Below are positions 29,101 to 35,440 of a DNA stretch of 44,365 bases, piece after piece. The stretch spans positions 1-44,365 of the IMG/VR virus record IMGVR_UViG_3300030333_005697. One strand, given 5' to 3'. The translations under genes were made by a program, and so were the position numbers. The DNA comes from a virus. The notes under the pieces are model-generated. The model did not search any database. It saw nothing but the letters and a program-made list of their open reading frames with translations, and was not told where the DNA came from. Each line of letters opens with the position of its first letter. The first letter of the stretch is position 1.

Positions 29101-32100
29101 CAGAATTAAAAAGAGCTTTAGAATTATCTGAAAAGCTAGAAGATATAGAAGTTAAAGTTGACAATCAGGATGGCCCTGTTAAGTTATTTGAAAAGAAATC
29201 GCCTGAAGTAAAGGTTGAGAAATATGAAGAAGATTTAAGTGGTTATATAGGTCTTAGAACAGGCAAATTAAATCCAAAACAGCAAAAAGTTATCGATAGT
29301 TTAGCTGAGCATTTAAAGTATTATGAGAATGGTAAAACTTTAAAATTAAATGATATAACTAGAGGAATGTTTAATAAAGATTTAAATGCAATGAATTTCC
29401 AAGATTATAAAATAATGAATGAGGTTTTTGCAAGCCATAGACATGGAACTTTTGCTCAAAGATTATTTAAAGAAGCTTCTCCAGATATGAGACAAAGATT
29501 CTGGATGTTATTTCCTGAAAAAGTAACACAATCTATGATGAAATATGACATTGAATTTATCAAGTCTAAAGGAGCTTTTAAAACAGCAGATGGTAAATGG
29601 GTACAAGGTTGGATAAGGAAACCATCTTGGGTTCTGGAAGGTTTAATGGATTGGAATGGTAAACTGCGAGATATGGCTGTAGATTTAGGAGAAAGTTTAG
29701 AAAATGAGTTAAATACAACTCTTAGTTTTTATGTAGACGCAATGCCTGAAGGCAGACAATTAAGAAGGATTGCTGTATCTGAAATGGAATTAGGTAATAT
29801 TAAAAGAATACTATATGGTAAATCTCATCCCGAAGCTAATGGTGGTAGAGAGAAAGGTATGCCTGAGCGTCGAAATGATGCTAAAGGATATGCAGATAGT
29901 TATTTAAAAGAAATTCAAGGAGATTCTAAAGATTATAAAACAGCTAAACCTACAGGTGAAGCTAAGAGAATATTAGAAAAAACTTACAATATGGTTCATC
30001 CTGATGGTAAAAAAGAAAAGCTTACAGGATATGAGGTTGTTAAAAATATCAAAAAAACATATAGTGCTATGAATAAAAGAGCTCATGAAATAATAACAGG
30101 TGACCCTATAGCTTTAGACCCTTATAGAACAGGAAGTTTTTTTAATAAAGACCCTAATGAGCCTAAGTTAAATTGGAGAAAATTCATAGATGATATAGAA
30201 AACTTATATCAAACAGGACAAAAATTACCAACTAATATTGGGATTGATGGACTAAGACAGATAGCTAGGTCTATGATGCTTGATTTAGCGCCTACTGAAA
30301 ATATGCGTAAAAAATTAATGAAAACAAAGCTTTCAAAGACTAATAAATTAGATTATGATACTTACTACCCTCATATATTTGGAAGCATAAAAGCAGCAAA
30401 AGAAAATCTAAATAACGCTTTAAAAAGAATTAATGAAGATAGTTCTATGTCTCCTGAAAAGAAAGATTTAGAAGCAAAGAAAATTATGATGAGAACTCAT
30501 AATCTTACAGGAGATTGGGTTGACCCTAATGGAGAACTTTATGATGCATATGATAGAGCTGCTGAGCAAATACTGTTATCTAAAAATGCAAAAGAAGAAA
30601 ACTTTAGTTGGTGGAATAGTAATCAGAAAATGGGGAGTATGAACTCTCGTAATACGCATCTTCCTGGATGGGATATAGGTAGAAACTCATATGAAACTTA
30701 TTTAAGAAATATAGGGAATACATATTTTAATCAAATGAATCAAATATTTTCTCGCCATACTATTGAAGCATTTAAACAAAGAATGTCTGATAGGAAGATA
30801 GGTCATAATTGGGATTTAGAAAAAACAGGTTATTTTAGAGATGCTGATGGTAAGAAAATAAAAACTAGTTTATTAGACCATTGGGTAAATTATTTAAAAT
30901 TATACACTTCAGATGCTATGGGTAATCCTAGTATTATACCTGAAAAGATTTTTAGTGACCCTGCTATGAAAATAAAGGGTACTCCATATTATTGGTGGGC
31001 AGATAATAGAGTTAAGAAAAAGATGGAGCATGCTAAAAAAGTTATTTTAGGTGAGAAAAAATCTGAATATCCTCATCTTGATAAATTAATGGAAAAAATG
31101 GACTATGCTACACTTAATAAGTGGTCAACTTTAGAAGCTAAATTCGAACTAGCATCTTTACTTGCTCATCCCAAATCAGGAGTTGGTAATATATTTGGTG
31201 GTAGTATGCACACAATACAGAGTGCAGGACTAGAGTATTTTAAAAAAGGAAGAAGCTTAAAATACTTAAATAAAATAGACCCTAGTTTAAAAACAATGGA
31301 AGATGTCGATGCTTTAGTAACTTCTCAAGGAGTTATTCCTGAGTTTTTAACATACCAATTTGGTATAGACCCTAAAGTAAGAAAAGCAAACTTAAAAGAT
31401 TTTTCTAGAGATGTTGGTAAGAAAATGGATAAATCTGGAAAGCTAGATGAAGTAACTTTTAAAGAATTAATTAAAAAGCATAAAGTAACAAAACCTCTTA
31501 TGGATGCAGCTTCTTGGTTTATGTCTAAGCCAGAAAGAATTTTAAGAAGAGATGCATATATGGCTCATTTAGTAAGGGCATATGAAATGTTTGATGGAGC
31601 TCTTGATATTAAACATCCATTTTTAGTTGAAATAGCTAAAAAAGGGGTTAAGGCAACTCAGTTCTTATATAATGCTCCTTATAGACCTGCTTTCTCTAGG
31701 TCAGCTTTAGGAAGAGTAATGACTCGTTTCCAATTATGGCAATGGAATGCTGTTAGATTTAGAAATGATGTTGCTAGAGAAGCTAAATTATACGGTATAG
31801 CAGAAGGTACCCCAGCATTTGAAAGATTCAAAAGAACATTACAAGCTGATATGTTAGTGTTTGCATTAGGTAATGCATTCGCTTATTCTATATTCGATAC
31901 CTCTATGCCAGCTCCTTATGCTTGGTATCAAGATACAGCAGATTGGTTGTTTGGTAATGAAAGTGAAAGAGATAGGGCTTTCTTTGGTGAATATCCTACT
32001 GCTATAGCTCCTTTAAAATTAGTATCTCCTCCTGTATTAAGACATCCTTTAGCTATTACTAAAGCTTTATATACTGGAGATTGGGAACGATTTGCACATT

Positions 32101-32327
32101 ATCATGCATATACTATGTTCCCATTTGGAAGAATAGGAAAAGATTTTTCTCCATTTGTACCTAATAGTTTAATTGATAATCCTTTAAGCTTAGTTGATAA
32201 ATGGACAGGTATTCCTCTACAAAGACTATCTAGAGAATCTAAAAAAATGAGAACAGGTGAAGGAGCTTGGTATCCTTGGAGTCCTCATGGAGCTGAAAGA
32301 AAATTTAGATTGGAGAATATTGAGTAA
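23160..32327 (+). CDS. giant virion protein with a DPBB-type RNA polymerase core
   Basis: A 3055-residue protein, about a fifth of the window. Residues about 60-280 are Gly/Ala-rich and partly hydrophobic, like membrane-penetrating ends of ejection proteins; 380-480 are coiled coil. The centre carries RVP (1272-1274), then HPRAMRALGGADLDGDEAFV (1300-1319). The acidic D1311-L-D1313-G-D1315 corresponds to the metal-binding DxDGD of the second double-psi beta-barrel of cellular beta', YonO-like, QDE-1-like and crAss-phage RNA polymerases, with HP at the same distance upstream as in beta'. A candidate first barrel lies near TDGSVIGRRD (881-890), LGKFMFHKAS (922-931) and AKQRG (952-956), offering lysines of the type that line the active site. 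The C-terminus (about 2690-3055) has APYRPAFSRSALGRVMTRFQ (2839-2858) and hydrophobic segments as in other giant phage polyvalent proteins. Predicted role: packaged, injected RNA polymerase for early genes. The DxDGD match is seen; polymerase activity is inferred. Confidence 0.75.
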   Translation: MSESPYQISHALGQQIDSEPQFQPIFDAQQTQNLIHRYGEMPTIFSPEELEEVQRHAYHHNIPMYTGEFTFGEAIKQFGQGVFSGFTTFNVGKAPDNEYEAIARSIGHLVGFAPGMVAKPLTKVKALSGWAQKLASVKSAPMWAAEKIRKKAVDIAGPAMKTAAEGKAGAVSTVGKFLTGKKVSHTLEGAFDLGVASGISAWQGGINEILNATFHGAAAGAVFRSLGNYVNLGDEKATKLTRALAGSLYTGLQAEHRGATTPELVYEYLLGGFFGYGEAPYYKAGARKFMKDYYKKKGPNAELDITTSPELMGEKWTKLDKLEQKEVRKIIKEEVLGGGEVDDRLKMGMDLIQRLGYTDKYGRVTKESWEKLRETLREKPFEGLEVTPEGTPVKPAEQRLVKKISDLNLKLQKDKGRLAKIKSEMDIEDTLLKETGKKNEALYAVYEKQSERLTEDIARNQSTLDKLTKNIDDKAIISEGTKNVDSDMDPGDKTTIVRVGKPAERFTDAHLKDLYDIDVDPQTKSDLKLVIAKKVDDAIQKESKPQSGKTPDIDRLAEGLQKDLEVSISPEARGELKQLITRTNKGIPQRYMRITYEPEIKPDEFQTGRDEKIVFQPMYLDRPITKAGNVKDNIEPLKVFEDIYLKESGGQIDSKWGTFVHLDHMSMKNLSGQWKDYTLSEVRKNNPKEYRKALETIIKSMNSKDIGMYLFGGRGDADKLFFLKYHPKTNAKEGNSFFRASKMEFTPEYKAAYKMFRKQFPKIPEKTLKKMFKDAIKSNILYDMGVQGYSLTRANFDKMWKSTEKGEFIGNALEYNKRLQIPITPAWPGSKTLADKVFKNDKGYMEGKEGFNYALVKDVDLPPAHKEKLFNLLAEQYVEGTDGSVIGRRDVINFNNEDAGNPKSGQNKAFIISPDAEHGALLGKFMFHKASPELSSLMEKANMHYLIHNSSAKQRGTREVGTYTITPKGELKIDAPTYTLDPSHIKYSYSVKQSAEMYEVPQSIPKQWFSNLNSKVAFAPVHKDIIKDVFSETISKSYEGNADFNFELASYLKDPTPAKLNRIIKNLEQVGVPNLLEAINSNEGTKFADAAYEKLLKLNKEIAIEDARENGIKESRLNEYLQEIDDFNSVTNRMLQRAHKVAKGKDLKAASIYAHKWIRNYRLNVMKNYVMKKVASPKIGNSAAARMRPYDKALKMDLGNTNPFLKLLNKRDDIFFLDNDYRHMPLKTHLGGKWKNTTLGELWDAVQDPIAKKQFKGRESEVEEIFRAMVVRVPMDSISGAHALKFRGFTGINGHGVLIHPRAMRALGGADLDGDEAFVYFGGKDARNQGAGMKKEWKDAFEANKEEYVAYVSKDPTFKTKKGEPGYDYLSVDKYNKLSDSKKKQYVKFIPDPKVGFANRPDGKYPEDMTMEKLLTKEADANVRLAKTSKIAMYSPSVRLDVSENVVNSRQLMGGVVSMTQTMKNAHDLIANKKNGIDKIEFIVEEGKNKEPVDYIVEVKARTEKEWNDYSRRLSASMTAFTADPMDTGGTRSYDFYFKELHDSYFSINSVRRKPKDKKHFKALDIKDMDSFYNHFNKVQSDKVAHIYKLKNGLLKSVMDMNQALFGKNYEQGRVWNEKEIRDRLDFLEKMDPELLTNISAQQGKLLSEAPKWTDDIFNKISKEKVIDLYKEMNVMAKENKFLAGIMGRSSFTIPESQYVLKVLENNLHDPVYREALALDSNISRFESLFVNKDGKPNRLKYRRHENESPQEFVNNIRNLTDVEKSRVLDDVYHKAQDYMVNDIHDMVTLKRIVELYSKNKESLTPKRIREIFDEVEITKRSHSQMKKDRNDTTSFYEIRKNMTEKERAYYDSIKKKDKEITDKERAFLEAKEKRTKDISAELDQVQIDKKIRAYKETLSPVEKDLYDYLMLGTYNRNEMAQKGAVDLDNPEIKAEFIKKGARTSLTQVGWNSKSVSVRNIDKFIKDYMDISAKTFQENKTELKRALELSEKLEDIEVKVDNQDGPVKLFEKKSPEVKVEKYEEDLSGYIGLRTGKLNPKQQKVIDSLAEHLKYYENGKTLKLNDITRGMFNKDLNAMNFQDYKIMNEVFASHRHGTFAQRLFKEASPDMRQRFWMLFPEKVTQSMMKYDIEFIKSKGAFKTADGKWVQGWIRKPSWVLEGLMDWNGKLRDMAVDLGESLENELNTTLSFYVDAMPEGRQLRRIAVSEMELGNIKRILYGKSHPEANGGREKGMPERRNDAKGYADSYLKEIQGDSKDYKTAKPTGEAKRILEKTYNMVHPDGKKEKLTGYEVVKNIKKTYSAMNKRAHEIITGDPIALDPYRTGSFFNKDPNEPKLNWRKFIDDIENLYQTGQKLPTNIGIDGLRQIARSMMLDLAPTENMRKKLMKTKLSKTNKLDYDTYYPHIFGSIKAAKENLNNALKRINEDSSMSPEKKDLEAKKIMMRTHNLTGDWVDPNGELYDAYDRAAEQILLSKNAKEENFSWWNSNQKMGSMNSRNTHLPGWDIGRNSYETYLRNIGNTYFNQMNQIFSRHTIEAFKQRMSDRKIGHNWDLEKTGYFRDADGKKIKTSLLDHWVNYLKLYTSDAMGNPSIIPEKIFSDPAMKIKGTPYYWWADNRVKKKMEHAKKVILGEKKSEYPHLDKLMEKMDYATLNKWSTLEAKFELASLLAHPKSGVGNIFGGSMHTIQSAGLEYFKKGRSLKYLNKIDPSLKTMEDVDALVTSQGVIPEFLTYQFGIDPKVRKANLKDFSRDVGKKMDKSGKLDEVTFKELIKKHKVTKPLMDAASWFMSKPERILRRDAYMAHLVRAYEMFDGALDIKHPFLVEIAKKGVKATQFLYNAPYRPAFSRSALGRVMTRFQLWQWNAVRFRNDVAREAKLYGIAEGTPAFERFKRTLQADMLVFALGNAFAYSIFDTSMPAPYAWYQDTADWLFGNESERDRAFFGEYPTAIAPLKLVSPPVLRHPLAITKALYTGDWERFAHYHAYTMFPFGRIGKDFSPFVPNSLIDNPLSLVDKWTGIPLQRLSRESKKMRTGEGAWYPWSPHGAERKFRLENIE

Positions 32328-33712
32328 TGGCTTTAACTGAAGAACAACTTAATAAATTAAAAGCTTTAGCTGGAGGAGCTGCAGCCACAGGTCTTGGAGC
32401 TTATTCTTATAGTCAATTATCAGGTCAAGGTGGTTTATTAAATAAATATGCACAATATTCTGACAACTTTCTAAAAGGACATTATACAAAAGGTACATTA
32501 GATAAAGTTACGGGTTTACCTGTAAGGAAAGTAACCAATTTTGCAAAAGAATGGTCTAGAGCTACTGGAAGATTAGGTAAAAGTTTCTTTTCTCCTATTC
32601 ATTCTGTAACTCAAAGTCAAACAGGTATAAGTAGGAATGCTTATAATTTATATAATAATGCACAAAATCAAATAAATATGATAATTCAAGATTATATAGA
32701 AAATGATGTTATTAAACCTCAGTTTGCTCAACAAAAAATTAGAAATCTTGAAAAACAAGTTCATCATAAACTAGTAAATGATTATTCTAATAATTGGTTA
32801 TTTGGAACTAAAAGAAAAGGGGCTATAACTGAATACGGCTCTCAATTTGTTAAAAGAGCTTATCATAAGGATTTTATAAGAATAATGGGAGGAGAAGGTA
32901 ATGCTGGCTATATAGCTAATCAATGGCCTGGTATTGGCAGAGATTTTAAAACATTTGCACCTCTTCGATTTCTTGAATATAAAAATGTACCATGGGCAGA
33001 TACTATAAGAGGAGCTCAATTTGACAAAAAGTTTTATAATATAATGCAGGTTTTAAAGGAAAATGGTAAAAACCCTAATATGTTATTTGAAATGTTACAA
33101 TCTGAATTTCCAGAAATAAAACCAGAAATGACATCTTATACGAAAAATGGAAAAACACATTTTAAGATTCGATTTAATACACCTCCAAGCATTAGACCTA
33201 ATTACGATTGGGGTGGATATAACGCAGTAGGAATGTGGGATAGTCGTAAAATAGATAAAATAGCTATAGCTACCAGTGATATGAGAGATGTTCCTGGATA
33301 TAGAGGTAAATTTCCAGTTATAAACTTTAGTGCTCCTAAAGAAATTACTATAGTTGATGCAGCTAAAAAAGTTATAGAACCTCCAAAAGTTGCAGAAACT
33401 GTCTCTGAAGAATATGTAAGAGGACCTAATAAAAAAGGATTAACTCCTGAAGAATTTATGAATAAGAAAATAGAAAAAGCTAAGAAATTTAAAACTGGGG
33501 GAATGTCTCCTGTTTTTGATGAATCTCAGAATAAAGTTTTTTCTAGATACACTAATAATTATCAACGAAATTTTAATATTGCTAGAAAAAGCTTATCTAA
33601 TAGCTATAAATGGAACACTATAGCTCCTGTAGCTAAAAGTTTTGCTAAAAGAGGAGGTGCTTTAGGTGCACTTATATTAGGAGGACTTACTATTGCTGAC
33701 TATTTAGATTGA
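32327..33712 (+). CDS. putative ejection/virion protein, last late gene
   Basis: A 461-residue protein translated by TAATG overlap from the giant gene. Residues about 8-32 are Gly/Ala-rich and hydrophobic (ALAGGAAATGLGAYSYSQLS), the centre is basic and aromatic-rich with no catalytic pattern recognised, and the last about 20 residues (GGALGALILGGLTIADYLD) form a likely membrane segment. Basic body plus hydrophobic ends fits an internal virion protein that interacts with the injected giant. It ends tail-to-tail with the minus-strand block, the stops overlapping by 13 bases, and no separate terminator lies between them. Confidence 0.55.
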   Translation: MALTEEQLNKLKALAGGAAATGLGAYSYSQLSGQGGLLNKYAQYSDNFLKGHYTKGTLDKVTGLPVRKVTNFAKEWSRATGRLGKSFFSPIHSVTQSQTGISRNAYNLYNNAQNQINMIIQDYIENDVIKPQFAQQKIRNLEKQVHHKLVNDYSNNWLFGTKRKGAITEYGSQFVKRAYHKDFIRIMGGEGNAGYIANQWPGIGRDFKTFAPLRFLEYKNVPWADTIRGAQFDKKFYNIMQVLKENGKNPNMLFEMLQSEFPEIKPEMTSYTKNGKTHFKIRFNTPPSIRPNYDWGGYNAVGMWDSRKIDKIAIATSDMRDVPGYRGKFPVINFSAPKEITIVDAAKKVIEPPKVAETVSEEYVRGPNKKGLTPEEFMNKKIEKAKKFKTGGMSPVFDESQNKVFSRYTNNYQRNFNIARKSLSNSYKWNTIAPVAKSFAKRGGALGALILGGLTIADYLD

Positions 33713-33966
33713 TTTTTTGCCTTAGGTTCGGCACTATCTTTTTTTTCCTTTTTACCGTCCTCTATCTTTTCTTCGATAAATTTTATAAACTCTTCTTTAT
33801 TTCCACGAAACTCTGCGTAATTCAATATTAATGTTTCCATTCCTATTAAATGCTGATTAATATTTTGTATTTCTCTTATTATTGAAGATGTTGCTCCACC
33901 AATTTCATTTATTTGGTCTTGCATTACCTTTCTTGGATTTTGACTCATTTTTTTTGTTTTTGCCAC
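33700..33966 (-). CDS. 88-aa helical protein at the end of the early block
   Basis: The last minus-strand gene. I chose a GTG start at 33966 because AGGGAGG lies just upstream; ATG codons at 33996, 33948 and 33924 are alternatives. After a basic N-terminus the protein is a long helix with heptad-like spacing (INEIGGATSSIIREIQNINQ, then HLIGMETLILNYAEF) and ends in a lysine/glutamate-rich tail. It overlaps the upstream AT-hook gene in another frame by about 60 bases, and the convergent late gene at its 3' end. The coiled-coil nature suggests an oligomeric partner protein. Function unknown. Confidence 0.55.
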   Translation of the reverse strand: MAKTKKMSQNPRKVMQDQINEIGGATSSIIREIQNINQHLIGMETLILNYAEFRGNKEEFIKFIEEKIEDGKKEKKDSAEPKAKNQSK

Positions 33967-34060
33967 GAGGCCTCCCTGTTGGTTTTCTATATCCATATAT
34001 AGTGTTATTAATTCTTCTGACTAATCCCCAAAGAATTCTTAATTCGCTTTTATTACTCAT
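33905..34060 (-). CDS. 51-aa AT-hook-like basic peptide
   Basis: An open frame from ATG at 34060 (TAGGAAAT upstream; the ATG overlaps the stop of the preceding gene) to TGA at 33905. The product starts MSNKSELRILWGLVRRINNT and continues RKPTGRPRGKNKKNESK. PTGRPRGK is an AT-hook core (GRP flanked by basic residues), which binds the minor groove of AT-rich DNA, fitting this AT-rich genome. Its 3' part overlaps the next gene in a different frame. The codons encoding GRPRG also create the ribosome binding site used by that gene. DNA binding is inferred from the motif. Confidence 0.55.
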   Translation of the reverse strand: MSNKSELRILWGLVRRINNTIYGYRKPTGRPRGKNKKNESKSKKGNARPNK

Positions 34061-34307
34061 CGATATTTCCTATTTCCATATCTTTAACTAAGCGACCTTG
34101 TTTGTATTTTTCGACTTTTAGTATTTTTCCATTTTCATTATAATAATACCAATAGCCACATTTAAATTTATTTATCTTTAAACCCTTACTTTTTAACTGT
34201 CCATTTTTATAAAAAGTATTGACTTTAGTAGTATCATTATTTGTAACATTAAACTTTGTTACAGCACTTAGACTAATACCTATTAATGCAATTATTATTA
34301 TCTTCAT
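34053..34307 (-). CDS. secreted YwqK/MORN-repeat-like protein
   Basis: An 84-residue protein with an N-terminal signal-like segment (MKIIIIALIGISLSAV) followed by polar sequence and two short beta-hairpin repeats: TFYKNGQLKSKGLKINKFK and YYYNENGKILKVEKYKQGRL. These fit the YwqK/MORN-like pattern (x-x-Y-x-N-G-x-L-K-x-x). It would be exported or periplasmic. Ribosome binding site AAAGGG precedes it. Proteins of this repeat type occur near toxin/antitoxin genes and in envelope proteins, so an action at the host envelope is possible. The assignment is moderate. Confidence 0.6.
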   Translation of the reverse strand: MKIIIIALIGISLSAVTKFNVTNNDTTKVNTFYKNGQLKSKGLKINKFKCGYWYYYNENGKILKVEKYKQGRLVKDMEIGNIDE

Positions 34308-34600
34308 TTAAATACCCTTTTTATTATTTTATCCATATTATCAACTGACTTCTTTCTTTCTCTATACATTTTATCTAATTTAATATCAAGCTCTAATTTG
34401 CGATTTGCAGGCATCTTTTTCTCTACCTTATGCTCACCCCTATTGATAATAGATTGTAGCCTAGAGACCTCTTTTTGGAGCTCACAGCAGTATTCCCATA
34501 TCTCTTCTATGTAGTTCTGAGCTTTAATCCTTGCTAAATGCTCGTATCTATACTCTTCTTCTAATGTTAGCTTACATGGTTTCTTCGAGACTTTTTTCAT
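34304..34600 (-). CDS. 98-aa coiled-coil protein
   Basis: An almost fully helical, highly charged protein: a basic head (MKKVSKKPCKLTLEEEYRYE), then about 45 residues of amphipathic helix (IEEIWEYCCELQKEVSRLQS) and a basic C-terminal helix. Ribosome binding site AAGG at good spacing. It overlaps neighbours by a few bases on both sides, as in a translationally coupled early operon. No domain is recognised. It could bind host proteins or nucleic acid through its basic segments. Confidence 0.6.
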   Translation of the reverse strand: MKKVSKKPCKLTLEEEYRYEHLARIKAQNYIEEIWEYCCELQKEVSRLQSIINRGEHKVEKKMPANRKLELDIKLDKMYRERKKSVDNMDKIIKRVFK

Positions 34601-34835
34601 CTTTTACCTTATATAGTTTATAAAATAGTATTTGTTTGCCCCATTTATTATCAAATGTCCAAACTTCAAGCTCATGCTTAATTCCTGATACTTCTATTGT
34701 ATTTGACCATAATGGTTTGATAGTTCCAAAACGACCAGCTTTTGTTTCTTTACCTCGCCATTTACCTGTTAATTTATCAGGCCTCATAGCGTTAGTGTTT
34801 TTATTTAAGAAGCCCTCGCTTACTAATTGTTTCAC
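34572..34835 (-). CDS. 87-aa hypothetical protein (GTG start)
   Basis: The start is a GTG with ribosome binding site AAGGAAAT seven bases upstream. The N-terminus (RPDKLTGKWRGKETKAGRFG) is basic; the rest is beta-rich with tryptophans (IEVSGIKHELEVWTFDNKWG, then KQILFYKLYKV). It looks like a small beta domain with a basic face. It overlaps both flanking genes in the early operon. Family not recognised. Confidence 0.6.
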   Translation of the reverse strand: MKQLVSEGFLNKNTNAMRPDKLTGKWRGKETKAGRFGTIKPLWSNTIEVSGIKHELEVWTFDNKWGKQILFYKLYKVKDEKSLEETM

Positions 34836-34965
34836 TATATTTCCTTATTAATTTATCTACCTTGTCTTGATTGACGAAATCAGACTTTTTGTAATTTTTC
34901 AGAAGATACAATCTTAATCGGTCTTCTGCTTTCTTTGCCTTTTCTTTTAGACTTTTTAACGACAT
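34801..34965 (-). CDS. 54-aa lysine-rich helical protein
   Basis: I start this at ATG 34965, preceded by AAAGGTAAG, rather than at an upstream in-frame ATG at 35073. The upstream DNA is better explained by the zinc-ribbon peptide in another frame. The product (MSLKSLKEKAKKAEDRLRLY and onward) is a basic amphipathic helix with a second helix near the end (NQDKVDKLIRKYSET). No further annotation is possible from the sequence. Confidence 0.55.
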   Translation of the reverse strand: MSLKSLKEKAKKAEDRLRLYLLKNYKKSDFVNQDKVDKLIRKYSETISKRGLLK

Positions 34966-35005
34966 TTTTCTTACCTTTCTGAGAGTACCTCCCAGATATA
35001 TCATG

Positions 35006-35101
35006 TCAATTCTCAGCGTACCCACATTGAGTACACTGATAATGACAGTCTTGCGCATATACTTGCTGTCCACATGAAAAACATTGCTTTATTTCTATCA
35101 T
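35006..35101 (-). CDS. 31-aa zinc-ribbon microprotein
   Basis: A minus-strand frame from ATG at 35101 to TGA at 35006 encodes MIEIKQCFSCGQQVYAQDCH followed by YQCTQCGYAEN. CFSCG and CTQCG are two zinc knuckles with the C-x2-C-G form, separated by 14 residues, as in tiny rubredoxin-like or DksA-like ribbons. The cysteine pattern makes chance unlikely, although no strong ribosome binding site is seen. It lies just downstream, in the direction of transcription, of the structured region at 35136-35434. Zinc and nucleic-acid or protein binding are expected; function unknown. Confidence 0.6.
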   Translation of the reverse strand: MIEIKQCFSCGQQVYAQDCHYQCTQCGYAEN

Positions 35102-35135
35102 AAGGACTATAAATATACTATTAAATACATATACA

Positions 35136-35259
35136 TAGCAAGTACAAAAGTTAGGTTTTAAAGGTTAAGGAAGGGCTATGAACCCTCGATACAAACCCCC
35201 TATGGCTCACGCACTAAGGTTCCTAACTTATCAGGTAGGTTAAGCCTGTGTACTTGCTA
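35136..35259. ncRNA. candidate structured RNA with an 11-bp closing stem
   Basis: TAGCAAGTACA (35136-35146) and TGTACTTGCTA (35249-35259) are a perfect 11-bp inverted repeat. Inside, AAGTTAGG (35148-35155) pairs perfectly with CCTAACTT (35222-35229). CAGG/CCTG (35232-35235 and 35245-35248) abuts the closing stem, and AGGG/CCCT (35172-35175 and 35183-35186) encloses a 7-base loop. The result is a multi-branch junction of about 124 nt with no coding frame. Flanking genes are on the minus strand, so a minus-strand transcript is likelier. Confidence 0.55.
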
Positions 35260-35265
35260 ATTTAA

Positions 35266-35366
35266 TGGGAAGCATCTTTTCGACGAGATATTCTTCACTA
35301 ACATACATTCAATTTAAATTATAATATTATTATTTAACTTTACTATGCTAGTTTAGCTACTTCCCA
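35266..35366. repeat. inverted repeat enclosing an AT-only core
   Basis: TGGGAAG (35266-35272) pairs with CTTCCCA (35360-35366). The interior includes about 30 bases of almost pure A+T (35310-35340). It lies between two stronger stems. The AT-rich interior could be a DNA-unwinding site or simply the loop of the RNA element. No coding potential was seen. Confidence 0.35.
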
Positions 35367-35373
35367 AATCTTC

Positions 35374-35434
35374 GGGCAGAGTAATTGAAAGAGTGTAGGT
35401 TGTCACGAGGAGTTGTGACTGTGCGACTCTGCCC
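35374..35434. ncRNA. stem-loop directly after the HNH gene
   Basis: GGGCAGAGT (35374-35382) and ACTCTGCCC (35426-35434) form a perfect 9-bp stem. An inner hairpin GTCAC/GTGAC (35402-35406 and 35415-35419) lies inside. The element starts seven bases after the HNH nuclease stop on the minus strand. It could be a transcript end, a processing structure, or a small RNA. No T-run follows, so a plain intrinsic terminator is not favoured. Confidence 0.5.
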
Positions 35435-35440
35435 TAATTT

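Noticed and set aside
35166-35240. tRNA-like T-arm (GAGGG-TTCATAG-CCCTT) on the minus strand with a partial acceptor match
   Set aside because: The T-loop lacks the conserved A at position 58, the span is too short, the acceptor pairing has a mismatch and wobble, and no anticodon arm can be formed.
35102-35440. CRISPR-like array or tandem direct repeats in the gene-free region
   Set aside because: The repeats are inverted, each pair differs in sequence, and there is no regular spacer pattern.
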